From contig CM068828.1 of the NCBI GenBank assembly GCA_028554795.2, forward strand, positions 22,715,436 through 22,779,435: a DNA stretch of 64,000 nucleotides, in the 5' to 3' direction. The stretch is from Sinohyriopsis cumingii. Its lineage: Eukaryota > Mollusca > Bivalvia > Unionida > Unionidae. Below the pieces are notes generated by a model, which saw only the letters and a program-made list of their open reading frames with translations, was not told the origin of the DNA and did no database searches. Below are positions 12,218 to 24,835 of the stretch, one piece after another. Numbering within the stretch: position 1 is the stretch's first letter; each line of letters starts with the position of its first letter. A program made the position numbers and the translations under genes.

Positions 12218-14841
12218 GAACTAATATTTGGGAAATTGCTAAATTTGAAATTAATAAAATAAATAAAGATCTATTAGCCATAATGTTTCCATTCACCGGA
12301 AACGATTTCTAAATGTTATGTCAAAGTTATGATTGCTCTTATTTTTATTTGTTCATAATGGAGTTCCAAGCAAATAATCCTAATGCAATAAATGACCTCT
12401 GACATCCACCAAGTCAGACATCATTAACACGTTCACTAGTGAATAACCCAAGATGCGTTCTGTGATGGCAATGATCTTAACGTTGCTTATAGGATTCCCA
12501 TCTCTGTTATTTGCTTAAAGTTGGCGGCGGATGCAAAGCAACCAATATCATCGACATTTTCCACAATTGTTTTTATAGGTAATTCGACGACAAAGTACAT
12601 TGAGGCCTACTCTCAAATATGACACATTATGGAATGAGACAGAGTAATAACTGAAACATTTCTTCCTGTAAACTCGCATTTTTTTGTGTTGGAGAAACAC
12701 CCAAATTCATCCAAATGGCCTGTCTGAATATATTAAATTACTTTTTGGGTTCAAAACTATATCGGCATCAAAAATATGCAGAATGGCACACAATATCAAG
12801 GCAACCACCACATTTTGTCCCAAATTAGTAAATCATTCTCTGCCACCCGCATCAAATTAATCAACATCTTCACCCAACAAGGACTTCGGTAAATTACACT
12901 ATATTTGACTGCAGATCAAAGCATTCAACTAATTCTGTTATCAACATATGTTCGTTTAAAAATTAAATTAAAATCTATTTCAAATTAGTTACTTTTGCCA
13001 AAAAATTAGTGCCATGATTACCTTGGATAAAGTTCAACTGATGATCTAGTTAATCGTAACTGGCTATCGTTATATTGCTAGCTAGATACATGGATATACA
13101 CGTGCACACTATTTTTGTCAATATAGGTACTTGCATTATTATAGCTTACCTGTGCATATCCAGTTCAGACAGATCACTGTACATGTCAAGGTCAGGCAGA
13201 CCATTTTTCTCCCGCATTTTGGTCCCATGCTTGTAGGTCGAATCCACTCGCCGTTATAGGAAATTATTTATTTCAAGAAGTTTTAATTCGTAAACCGTTA
13301 ATCTTTCTCCGAGAGTCTTTATTCTTAAGAAAAATCAAGAACATATAAAATAAATATCTATGTATTTAATTTACTTGTTCATACTGATCATAATGAGTTC
13401 AAGAACCTGGTTTTGAAGATATTAATCAGATTTGCAACAATTATGTTTTGTGGAATAAATCCATGAAAACTATATCGTCACTTGAGTTGAATCCTCTTCG
13501 TTTGTTGCTGTATCCAGTTTTTTTTAAAAAAAGATTTCCTTCTGATCAATCTAACTGATAGCAAAGCAACACTGCTTTTTCGATTTCTGTTACAGTTGAT
13601 ATGGTACAAATTATTCCCTGTGATATTTTTAAAAACTTCTTCTGCATGGGTTGATTTATATTGTAAGTGACGACATCTTTTACAATCAGCATATAGAGCG
13701 AGATATTGTATGAAAACATGCACATATTCAGACGTTTTCTTTCTCCCAGATGACGAAAATCGCCATTATGTTCAATAAGATGTCTAGCTAAGGGTGACAA
13801 TATATTTAAAAAGTATGTATCCTTCGAATATGTATAACTCCCAGGACCATTGAATATTTATAAATTATGCATTCTTCAAATATGTACAATTCCCATTTGA
13901 ATGTCTCAGTTCTAACTCTGACAGATAATCTAATTTTTGGGCTCCATGATATTTGCACTTTCAATTCAATACAATATACTATATATTGTCTAACAAACCG
14001 ACCCGTCCCTGCAACTGTTATCAACATATGTACATCTAACGACAGTATCGCTATTGACAAACGCAACAATTGTTTCAAGATTATTGCTTCTTCCTGAGTG
14101 TTGCTAAATTGAACAAAACCCAATGAACCCAACAAATAATCAATTCCAGATGGTTACTATGTCAAACCGTGCCAAGCCGTTTGCTGATCAAGTGCCAGAT
14201 TGCATATCTATATTGCTTTCACAATATTTTGAATACTTTCAAGGAAGCCTTTACTTTCCCAACATAGTTCGAATATTCTCACATTTACCATACCTGCTGC
14301 TTTGGAGTGTTTCAAATCTACATTCAAATGTGAGCATCAAATATCTGTATACTTAACGTCAGGAATGGGAGATTCGATTGCATTGAGAAAGAATAGCATT
14401 TCCATTGGTCGGGAATTTTTCACATTCGATTCTTATCGCCTACTCCAGGACTTTCAAAAGCTTCAAATTCATGAAAATTTAATCAGATGAAATTTTCCGA
14501 GAAACATTTATGTGTGATTAAGCTGTGGTCGTTGGAGAATCAAATGCATTTCAAATGTTCACAGGTAATATGATCGGATATAAATAATACACGTTGCCAA
14601 TGGCGTACACATGTAAAACAAATCCTTTGCAGCTAAACCTTTTGGATTCGGCTTGACCTATGTTATATATGATGTAAATTACGACATGTGGACTTACACG
14701 ATCGTAATTTGATCAATAGCGGTTGAAAGAGAAACAAGAAACGGTAATGTAAGTACCTGCTTGCCAAAATATCAACAAATGACAAAGAAGCTGTAGAGAA
14801 GTCGAGTGCCAAAAAATAAACCCCTTCTTCCCCTGGTCATA
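12218..14841. other. Mostly featureless AT-rich sequence
   Basis: Apart from the candidate exon at 13150-13246, I see only short frames without family resemblance and no element ends. Confidence 0.4.
13150..13246 (-). CDS. Weak candidate host exon (unidentified)
   Basis: On the minus strand a frame reads GTKMREKNGLPDLDMYSDL and continues SELDMH up to CACAG, directly followed by GTAAGC, a good 5' splice site. The composition is higher in G+C and more polar and acidic than the surrounding noise. A possible acceptor AG lies just upstream, but its pyrimidine tract is poor. No neighbouring exon of the same gene was recognised and I cannot name a family. It may be chance. Confidence 0.25.
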
Positions 14842-15108
14842 CCTTAATAATATTCTAATAACCCTTTCCATTCCTTAATAATATTCTAATAACCCTTTCC
14901 ATTCCTTAATAATATTCTAATAACCTTTCCATTCCTTAATAATATTCTAATAACCCTTTCCATACCTTAATAATATTCTAATAACCCTTTCCATTCCTTA
15001 ATGATATTCTAATAACCCTTTCCATACCTTAATAATATTCTAATAACCCTTTCCATACCTTAATAATATTCTAATAACCCTTTCCATTCCTTAATAATAT
15101 TCTAATAA
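14842..15108. repeat. 31-bp minisatellite
   Basis: Eight to nine copies of a 31-base unit read CCTTAATAATATTCTAATAA then CCCTTTCCATT or CCATA. The copies are nearly identical, and one has lost a C in the CCC run. Confidence 0.92.
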
Positions 15109-15960
15109 CTGCAATTGCTAACAATCGTAGATGGAATTTCTAAACCAAAAAATCGAAACAAATCTTAGTGGATAAGTCATATAAGAATAATGACATCAAG
15201 CGGCTTAAACAAGGAAGGCCACAAAAGGCTCAAATTTGCAAATAAAATCAATATCTGTTTAGACTCCATTTTTTCACTTAAATTATTCGTTCATTTACTT
15301 AATTATTCCCTTTTTACCTATAATTACGGCTGTTTTGTATTTATTGTTGGTATTACTATCTATATTACAGAAAAAAACGAATTATCAAGGATATAGCATA
15401 TGGTTTCCCCATTTCATTCCAAAACATAGATGGTGCTTTTCCTCTTTTTTTCATCGATCAATACAAACTATGTTGCCATTTTGTATGTTTGGAGTTCAAA
15501 GCATTTAGGTGCAATGTATCCATTGGAGTCGTTCGAAGTTTGTTAATACAGCCCTTTTCGTTGTGTCTATTGGGTTTTATGTAACTGTTTTTTAAATTGC
15601 CTTTGAGAAAGGCTCCCTGGGAGTTCTATGCGGCAATTGGGGACATATGATAACATATAGGTACAAGATGTAAAACATTTAAAGGAACATAACAGGAAAT
15701 CTTATGTTAAATTTGCCCATGGGTTGACCTGTGAATGGCGTTTGTGGGCACAATATTAAATCCAATGTCAATTTGTTTTTACTTAGAGTCGATGTTAAAA
15801 TATGTATGGGACACAACCATAATAGTAATGTCAAATGTTTAGATACTATCCAACATCTAGTTTTTTATAGATATAATTCAACAAACATCCAACTATTCAG
15901 CGCCTGCATTTTACACATGCTATAATCACATCATATGCTGTTTATACACGTGCTATGCTT
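15109..15960. other. No recognisable gene
   Basis: AT-rich sequence with a few frames of 60-70 codons and no splice or domain evidence. Confidence 0.4.
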
Positions 15961-16010
15961 ACATGCATGCATGCATACATACATACATACATACATACAT
16001 ACATACATAC
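15961..16010. repeat. CATG/CATA tetranucleotide microsatellite
   Basis: About three CATG units followed by nine CATA units. Confidence 0.9.
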
Positions 16011-17270
16011 TATTACGAGTCTATGCTCTTAAAATAAGAACAGAAAAGAGTGAAGACAACAAACCTTGTAAAATTTAACAAATAATTTATATCCCTAAAA
16101 TACAAAGTGAAAAATGAGAAAAAAGAGCTTACGGTATTGCAAATTAAATCCAAAAATAATCCAAGAATTAAAGACACATGTCCTAGTAACAAAAAGTCCT
16201 GAATAGAACTCAGTTCAAGTCCTGAAGAGATCCAACATTGAAGGCGATGACGTGTCTGTTATGGTCTGCGAAGTGCTGATATGTCAGCAGTCTCTTGTTG
16301 AATCACAGAAGTAGTATTCCAGGTTTGAATTCAGTATAAATTCCAATGAATGTCTTTATCCAAGAATATTGTCAGCGCACTTTTCCTGAGAAAATAATCA
16401 TTTGAGTTCAATAGTTTGAAGAAAATAAAATTCAGCCCAAACTGGTCGCAACATAATACAACTTAAATTGCTAGATTTTAAAGCACGACTGACAAAATCC
16501 CACAGACACAAGATAATATAGTTCTCTGTTTGACCTCAGGTCACAATTAGCATTTTCTAAAAACAACCGTTACCTAATGGAAAATAACATTCTAGAATGA
16601 TCTAATGATCCTTGTTTTTTTTACAACACAATAGCCTACGAAATTCACTTAGGGAATCTCCAAAACTCTGACCCTGATCAACATATTTACTCCTTCTTTG
16701 TTTGCCTAAATGATAAACCTGATAACAAGCTCTTACACATAAAGAATAATTAAGTTATTATTAGTTGTTTACATAAATTAAATAAATTAAAAAAATTAAA
16801 AAAGTCAATCAGGTCAAATAGAAATGAATTCACTTTTGGACAAGGTCAAGTCCAGCAAACAATATTACATTACAATAACATGTAATGAAGTTTAAAAAAA
16901 TCAAAACTAAAAAACGAACAATTAAATTAAATATATATAACAATACATACATACATACATACAAACACATACTATCATATACCCGTAGGCATGCAAGAGT
17001 TGGGGTGTTTATAGACACACTATACCCACACGCAAGGATACTATCATACACAAGCCAGGCACCGTTGTTTCTCCACAGTCATCCTTCTTTTCCATTAAGT
17101 TGTATATATGATGACCCATGAAGCATTCACATAGATAAGGTAGTATGAGGTGAACAGCATGCCTGAAACAATAGTTGAAGACTCTAAGATTGTATATACC
17201 TTGACTAATTGTCTCGATAATAAGTGACAAAATGAACATGTGTATCGTCTATGACCGGAATGAAACGGAA
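16011..17270. other. No recognisable gene
   Basis: AT-rich sequence with a short CATA run near 16944-16970. Nothing further is supported. Confidence 0.4.
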
Positions 17271-17380
<110 letters not shown>

Positions 17381-17849
17381 ATAAACTGACAACGAACAGT
17401 GCAAAACTAATATCTTAACTAGCTTGAGCTCTTTCAATTCTTAATGAGTCTTTTTCAATAGCAAATGCAAACATAGACAAAAAAGTAAAACAGAAAAACC
17501 GTTGCGTTTGCAAAACTTGACATGAATATTTCTACAGGAATGAAACCTTTAAATTTATTATGTTTCAGTTAGTGCACTTCAGTTTGATGCGGATGCTGGA
17601 AAATCTTTTATATTGACCTAGAAATCGATGAGCCATAAAGACATCTGCTCTTTAATGTAAATTTATGTAAGCGCAAATTATATCCCGCATATTTCTTTGC
17701 TATAGTAGTAACTATAGGCTATTGGGTGACTAATAAGCAAATTTAGAGAATTATTTGTTAAAACAATGTGTCGGCTGCAAAAAGTTAATTAAAAAAATTT
17801 GTGCATGTTTGTCTTTTTCTAGTCTTCCTGGTTTAAACCGCTTTGTATT

Positions 17850-18430
17850 AATGTTCTACGGCAGCGTATCCAGTAAGATTCTTTTTCTTTCCTGGCTTAG
17901 GAACTCCAGTTGTGGTTGTGAGCAATTGCAATAAGTTGTTATATCACTGAAAGGGGTGGCCACGGGAGGAGAATTGTTCTGCGACTGGGCTTCTTTACTG
18001 ATTCTTTCTCATCCAATGATATCTATGAAGGTTAATCCTGCTGTGTAGCTTTCCAGTTTCTCCGACATACGGAAGGCTAAAGATCTTACATGTGATGAGT
18101 TAAATTATTTTCTCTGTTTTGCACGTTTTGTTTGGACTATATATGTTCAGTTTTTCTCTAGTCACTGTGCTAGAAAATGTCCTTGTGTCTATCATAAGTT
18201 GACAGGTTTTGCACCTTTTATCTCCACAGGGGCCATATTTACTAGGGTGGTCTTGGTTAGTGATTGGCGTTAGCTTCGCCTTGACTAGGATGTCCTTGAA
18301 GATTTTGATCTCCGGTAGGCTACTAAGGTTTGTTCGGGAGGATGAACTTTAGTGCGTCACACGATTCCACGATGGGCCAGCGTTTCCCGATGATTAGATA
18401 AATGGTATCCTATCAGTCTTTTCCTTATCC
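17850..18430 (-). mobile_element. Penelope-like retroelement fossil, GIY-YIG endonuclease region
   Basis: The minus strand reads in order RWPIVESCDALKFILPNKP-like, IKIFKDILVKAKLTPIT, then the cysteine cluster GPCGDKRCKTCQ, and LPYVGETGKLHSRINLHR. This is the characteristic end of Penelope-like elements: the region after the reverse transcriptase, the CxxC knuckle and the YVGET...R...HR core of the GIY-YIG nuclease. Only this 3' part of the element is recognisable. It is an old, broken copy with several breaks; no long flanking repeats were found. Confidence 0.8.
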
Positions 18431-20074
18431 CCATAGTTTAGTAGGTCATATTTTAAAGGAAGTTACAGAGCATAGTGTATTTACTCTGCAAGAAGAAGGA
18501 GACTTCAAAGGCTATGTAAATGTTGTATAAGTTATTGAATCCAAACTAGAATAAATGAAATCAGACGTTAAAATACATAACTATTGGTAGGGGATATAAG
18601 GAAAGAACAGATGCAACCGCAAAAGAGAAATTTCAAAATACAGTAGAAAGTGTTAAAAGTGATAAACGACAATTAATTGAATATTTAACAGAATGGGAGT
18701 GCAATTTAAGAGACAACATTAAATATTTAATTCAGCAAACAGAGAAAATTAGCATTAGGTGGATAAAAAGATCACTCAAAGAAAAGGTATAAAAATTACT
18801 GCTATTATCACAGCGATATGTTTGAAATATCAACTGGTATTGTAGCAACTCTGATTAAAGGGTGGTGGTGTCAAGTGTGGGTATTCTGGTGGTGGAAAAA
18901 GTAGTACAGAGTCATTTGTGAACCAGTTCAAACAGGTCATGAAAAACATTCCCGTCTATTTGTACAAGCTATCAAAAAAAAACAGGAGAAGCAGCATTCC
19001 CTGATATCAATGGTAGTCTATCAATTTATCTGATCAAATTATTCTAGCTTTAGTTGTCCTGTTTGCAGTTTTTGATCGGAGTGTAAATACTGCACCAGAA
19101 ACAATAAAATATTAACTATAAGTTTGAATGTAAACTAGATTAGCGTCTTCAACCGTAAGTAAGTATAAATTTAAAATGATTTTTTGTGTTGTTTCTTAGT
19201 CTGTCTTTACATCACTTGAAGCTGTAGTGACAAGATTGTCGACATTTTAATAATTCTTTTATGTACTTTAACCCAATTCTCCATTTCTACTCTCTTGTGT
19301 ATCTTTTGATAAATTGTTACAGACTGCTTAGCATCTACTGGAATCATATTTTATATCACATCGAAAACAATTATGTCAGTGTACAACTGAAATCAATCAA
19401 ATACATTTTCAAGTTGTTGTATCCAACAATGCAACACATTTTTATCTCTGTATTATTCAAAAATAAAAATATATATCACCACAATCAGGTGCACAGCCGT
19501 GTCTAATTTTGGAATTTGAAACATTTTGCTGAAATCACATCCTATGTTTTCATCTGATTAAAATCAGTGTTGTCCTTCCATTAAAAAAATCTGTTTAACC
19601 ACGTCTTGAACAGATGAAATAGGCTGTGAAACAGATGCTCTGTTTTGAACATGAAAACCTAAACTATAGATAGCCAGGATCTTGTATTCTAATTTACGTT
19701 TGCTATTACTTCAACTCTACAGCCATAACTGTCCCGTAAAACGTATGTCACGCCTATTTCCTTGTTCACTGTAATGAATTTGTTGTAAATATGATTTAAC
19801 TGGCTCATCTTGAAATTCCAAATAAATCCACACAATCCCTTACATGTTGTTTGGTATCTCTCTTCAGAAGTTAAGTCCTGTCATTTATTATGCATCTCCA
19901 ATAATGACTGGGACAAAAATAAACATTATTGCAGATTGTGCTAAATTGTTTGAAATATATGCTGTTATTCAAATTAAACACTTGCTCTATTTTGAAAGTA
20001 GAGATGAAATAAATCTACTTCACAATCATGAAACACTTTGATCTGCTTAATGTCAACAAGATAGTCTGCATCCA
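18431..20074. other. No recognisable gene
   Basis: AT-rich sequence with frames up to 81 codons, without splice borders or known motifs. Confidence 0.4.
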
Positions 20075-20590
20075 GCTCTTGATAATTTGATTTTACCAGA
20101 ATTTTAAAACACACTCTGCATCCAACTGTTGCAATTCATATTACCCAAATAATTTGATTTTACCAGAATTTCATATCACACTCTGCATCCGGTGTTGTTA
20201 CAATTTATATTACCCAAAAAATTTGATTTTACCAGAATTTCATATCACACTCTGCATCTGGTGTTGTTACAATTTATATTACCCAAATAATTTGATTTTA
20301 CCAGAATTTCATATCACAGTCTGCATCTGGTGTTGTTACAATTCATATTAGTCAAATAATTTGATTTTAGCAGAATTTCATATCACACTCTGCATCCGGT
20401 GTTGTTACAATTTATATTACCCAAATAATTTGATTTTACCAGAATTTCATATCACACTCTGCATCCGGTGTTGTTACAATTTATATTACCCAAATAATTT
20501 GATTTTACCAGAATTTCATATCACACTCTGCGCATCCAGTGTTGTTACAATTCATATTAGTCAAAAAATTTGATTTTGGAAATTTCATAT
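20075..20590. repeat. 69-bp minisatellite
   Basis: Seven to eight copies of a 69-base unit contain TTTGATTTTACCAGAATTTC and ACACTCTGCATCCGGTGTTG. The unit is 23 codons long, so a repetitive peptide frame stays open. The copies carry a GTTAC/ACCCAAAT versus ATTAGTCAAAT variant at their ends. There is no sign of real coding use. Confidence 0.92.
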
Positions 20591-21087
20591 CACACATTGC
20601 TCTCTACATGTTAGCATAGTCATTGCCATATCCTAGAGTGTAGCTAACAATATGTTGAATGGTTTGCAACATGAAATTTTCTTTTCAGTGTACTGTATGT
20701 TAGTGTACATAAAATGGAATTTCATACCAGTCTTGTCTTATTGTCAGGGTGCATGTTTAACAGCATTGCATCTAAAAGAAACCTCTTGAATTATTTTAGA
20801 TCTGATGATTGACTATGGAACCAAAGCTGCCTACACATTACAATACATTCACTACTTTTTAAATATTAAACATATCACCTTGTAATTATATTGTTTACTA
20901 GCCTTGTTTACAAAATAAATAGTGCTAATAAACTTTGATCGTCTTGTTCTTTGATTTGTAATGTTAATCAACTCATTTCGTTTCATCCCATTTTGAAGCT
21001 TTTTTGTATGGTAACTCAACCGGAAATACATATTACTGTGAACTTGTTTATATACCTTGTCATTATGTTCTAGATGTGCAAACTAAT

Positions 21088-21337
21088 TGTTGCTGCTTAT
21101 TGGTGTAATGCCATTCTTCATTACATGATAGCCGATCCATGGAGGCCAGAATAACTGGTGGAGGATGAACCTTGGAAAACCCCAGCAACAACCACCAACC
21201 CATAGGAATCTTGTGACAAGATGTCTCACATACCCACATTATCTGAGCCCAAGATTTAAACCCACACAGACAGAGGTGAGATTGCAGTGATCATTAAAAG
21301 TGAGTACTCTATATTACCTGGCCACCCAGGACCCCAT
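21088..21337 (-). mobile_element. tRNA-derived SINE, family B, copy 1
   Basis: Read on the minus strand it has a class II tRNA-like head (GTGGCCAGGTAATATAG, a decayed A box), a B-box-like region, then AATGTGGGTATGTGAGACAT, GGTTGTTGCTGGGGTTTTCC and a tail rich in AAC. The order matches the better copy at 46752-46996. It is heavily mutated. Confidence 0.7.
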
Positions 21338-21829
21338 TTTCAAGCTAGAGCACTGCATGTACATGTTAAATATTCAAAAATAATTTTCAAAACCAGCTGC
21401 CACATTGGACATATTGGATGACAGATTGGCACCATCAGAAGTCTTTTAGTGAAAACCTCATGTTGATAGATGTACGGAATATGGACAACAGACCACCCTA
21501 ATATCATTCCTGGTTTATGGCCAGTAGAGCAAAATATATCTGACTGATTTGGATGGCAAGTACAGATATTAAATAGTGGCATTAAAGAACAAATAAACAG
21601 TCATGGAGTCTTTTATTATAAACCAATCACATGTACTAAATGGCAGTGCACTATGCAAAAGAAAACAATGGAAGCAAAAAGATTTTCAAAAGTATTATAT
21701 CACATGAACATTACATGGATGAAATATTTGTCACCATCTTATTCAGAGTTATAAATAATAGTGAGTGTTATATATTAACACATGTTATACACAGAAAAGT
21801 AGGAAAAGGAATTTCTTTCCTTTTAAGTA

Positions 21830-23540
21830 TCTGTGTGATGTCTCCATTAACTAAGCAGAAAACAGAGTGTGCAAAGTCTCCATTAACAAAGTGGAAAAAT
21901 GAGTGAGCAATGTCTCCATTAACGCAGTGGTAAATTAAGTGTGTCATGTCTCTATTAACTAAGTGTTAAACAGAGTGCAACACTGAGTATGCAGTGTCTC
22001 CATTGATTAAGCAGTAACTGAGTGAATAATGTCTTCATTAATTAAGAAATAAACTAAGTGGAAAACCAAGTGTTCAATGTCTCCCTTAACCAAGTGTTAA
22101 ACAGAGTGCAACACTGAGTGTTCAGTGTCATCTTTAACCAGGTGTTAAACTGAGTGTGCAGTGTCTCCTTTAACCAAGTGTTAAACTGAGTGTGCAATGT
22201 GTCCATTAACCAAGTGGTAAACTGAGTGTGCAATGTCTCCATTAACCATGTGGTAAACTAAATGTGAAATGTCTCCATTAACCACATGACAAACTGAGTG
22301 TGCAATGTCTCCATTAATTAAACCGTACACCGAGTTAGCAATGTCTCCATTAACCAAGTGTTAATTGAAATGTGCAATGTCTCCATTAACTAAATGGTAA
22401 ACTGAGTGTGCAATGTCTCCATTAACTAAGTTGCAAACTGAGTGTGCAATGTCTCCATTAACTAAGTGGTAAACTGAGTGTGCAATCTCTCCATTAACCT
22501 TGCAATTAGCTAAGCGTCCAATGTTTCCATTAACTACGTGGTAAAATAAAGTGTGCAATATCTCTGTTAACTAATGGTGAACTGAGTGTGCAATGTCTCC
22601 ATTAACTATGTGATAAATTGAGTGTGCAATGTCTCCATTAGCTAAGTGGTAAACTGAATGTGCAATGCCTCCATTAACTATGCAATAAACTGAGTGTGCA
22701 ATGTCTCCTTTAACCATGTGATAAACTGAGTGTGCAATGTCTCCAATAACCAAGTGATAGGCTGAGTCAGTGCAATGTGTCCATTAACTACGTGTTAAAC
22801 TGAGTGCAATGATTCCATTAACTAAGCGGCAAACTGAGTGTGCATTGTCTCCATTAACCAAGTGATAAAATGAGTGTGCAATGTCTCCATTGACTAAGTG
22901 ATAGGCTGAGTGTGCAATGTCTCCATTAAATACGTGTTAAGCTGAGTGTAATGATTCCATTAACAATGTGGTAAACTGAGTGTGCAATGTCTCCATGAAC
23001 CAACTGATAAAATGAGTGTGCAATGTCTCCATTAACTAAGTGATAGGTTGAGTGTGCAATGTCTCCATTAACCAAGTGATAAAATGAGTGTGCAATGTGT
23101 CCATTAACTAAATGATAAACTGAGTGCGATGGTTCCATTAACAAAGTGGTAAACTGAGTGTGCAATGTCTCCATTAACCAAGTGGAAACTGAGTGTGCAA
23201 TGTCTCCATTAACCAAGTGGTAAACTGAGTGTGCAATGTCTCCATTAACCAAGTGATAAAATGAGTGTGCAATGTCTCCATTAACTAAGTGATAGGCTGA
23301 GTGTGCAATGTCTCTATTAACTACGTGTTAAACTGAATGCAATGATTCCATTAACTAAGTGATAGGCTGAGTGTGCAATGACTCCATTAACTACGTGTTA
23401 AGCTGAGTGTAATGATTCCATTAACACAGTGGTAAACTGAGTGTGCAATGTCTCCATTAACCAAGTGGTAAACTGAGTGTGCAATGTCTCCATTAACTAA
23501 GTGATAGGCTGAGTGTGCAATGTCTCCATTAACTAAGTTG
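21830..23540. repeat. 36-bp minisatellite, about 47 copies
   Basis: The unit contains AAACTGAGTGTGCAATGTCT then CCATTAACCAAGTGGT. The region holds many variants, including shorter copies (GAGTGCAATGATTCC) and copies with GATAGGC in place of GGTAAAC. The order of variants near 22750-23500 repeats in blocks of several units, so whole blocks have been duplicated. Open frames on the minus strand (HSVYHLVNGDIA repeats) are products of the 12-codon period. Confidence 0.95.
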
Positions 23541-23579
23541 AGTTACAGGGTAAGGATCATGCATTGGGTACTTCTTGTT

Positions 23580-24185
23580 AATTTCGTAAATGTAAAGTCT
23601 ATTACTGAACTGTCACAACTTTTTGTATGAATCAGTCTAAAATCCAGTATTGAACTGTTACAAATTTTTATGCACCAGTCAATTTCCAATATTGCAATGT
23701 CACCCAATTTTATGCACCAGTCAAAAGTATAATATTGCACTGTCATCCAACTGTAACCACCAGTCAAAAGTCCAATATTGCACCATCACCCAATTGTATG
23801 CACCAGTCTTAAGTCCATTATAGAACTGTCACACATTTTCATGCATCAATCTAAAATCCATTACTGAATTGTCACCTAATATCATACATCAATCTAAAGT
23901 TCATTATTGAATTGTCACACATTTTCATACATCAATCTAAAATCCATTATTGAATTATCACACATTTTCATACATCAGTCTAAGGTCCATTATTGAATTG
24001 TCACACATTTTCATACATAAACATATTTTCTCTACTCTTCTTGTTGATTTCATAAATCTAAAGTCCATTATTGTATTGTCACACATTTTCATACATTAAA
24101 AATCCATTTTTGAACTGTCACATAGTTTCATACATCAATCAAATGAACATTATAACTGAACAGTCACACATTTTTATACATCAAA
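23580..24185. repeat. About 43-bp minisatellite (degenerate)
   Basis: Around fourteen copies of a unit contain AATCTAAAATCCATTATTGA and TGTCACACATTTTCATACAT. They are more diverged at the left end. The array directly abuts the 36-bp array on its left and the 57-bp array on its right. Confidence 0.85.
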
Positions 24186-24194
24186 TTATCAGAC

Positions 24195-24835
24195 AGTAAG
24201 TAGTAAGGTGGATGATAAATCAAAACAGGCTTCTAATTTATGGATTGCAAATAACATGAAGGATGATAAATCAAGACAACACACATCTAACTGAGTATTT
24301 ATTAGATTGCAAATAACATGAAGGATGACATATCAAGACAACATGCTTCGAATTTAGTATTTATGGATTGCAAATAACTCAAAAGATGATAAATCAAGAC
24401 AACACACATCTGAGTATTTATGGATTGCAAGTAACATGAAGGATGATAAATCAAGACAACACACTTCTGAGTATTTATGGATTACAAGTAACACGAAGGA
24501 TGATAAATCAAGACAACACACATGTGAGTATTTATTAATTGCAAGTAACAGGAAGGATGATAAATCAAGACAACACACTTCTGAATATTTATGGATTACA
24601 AGTAACACGAAGGATGATAAATCAAGACAACACACATCTGAGTATTTATTAATTGCAAGTAACACGAAGAATAATAAATCAAGACAACACACTTCTGAGT
24701 ATTTATGGATTGCAAGTAACACGAAGGATGATAAATCAAGACAACACACATCTGAGTATTTATGGATTGTAAGTAACACAAAGGATGATAAATCAATAAG
24801 ACACGCTTCTAACTGAATATTTATGGATTGTTTTT
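24195..24835. repeat. 57-bp minisatellite with alternating variants
   Basis: About eleven copies of a 57-base unit contain AAGGATGATAAATCAAGACA then ACACACATCTGAGTATTTAT. In the middle of the array ACATCTGAG and ACTTCTGAG copies alternate, so the real period there is 114 bases. The unit is 19 codons, which keeps frames open on both strands (up to 141 codons). Confidence 0.93.

Noticed and set aside
24354-24816. Repetitive frames of 126 and 141 codons
   Set aside because: They arise from the 57-bp minisatellite (19 codons per unit), with no start context, splice site or domain.
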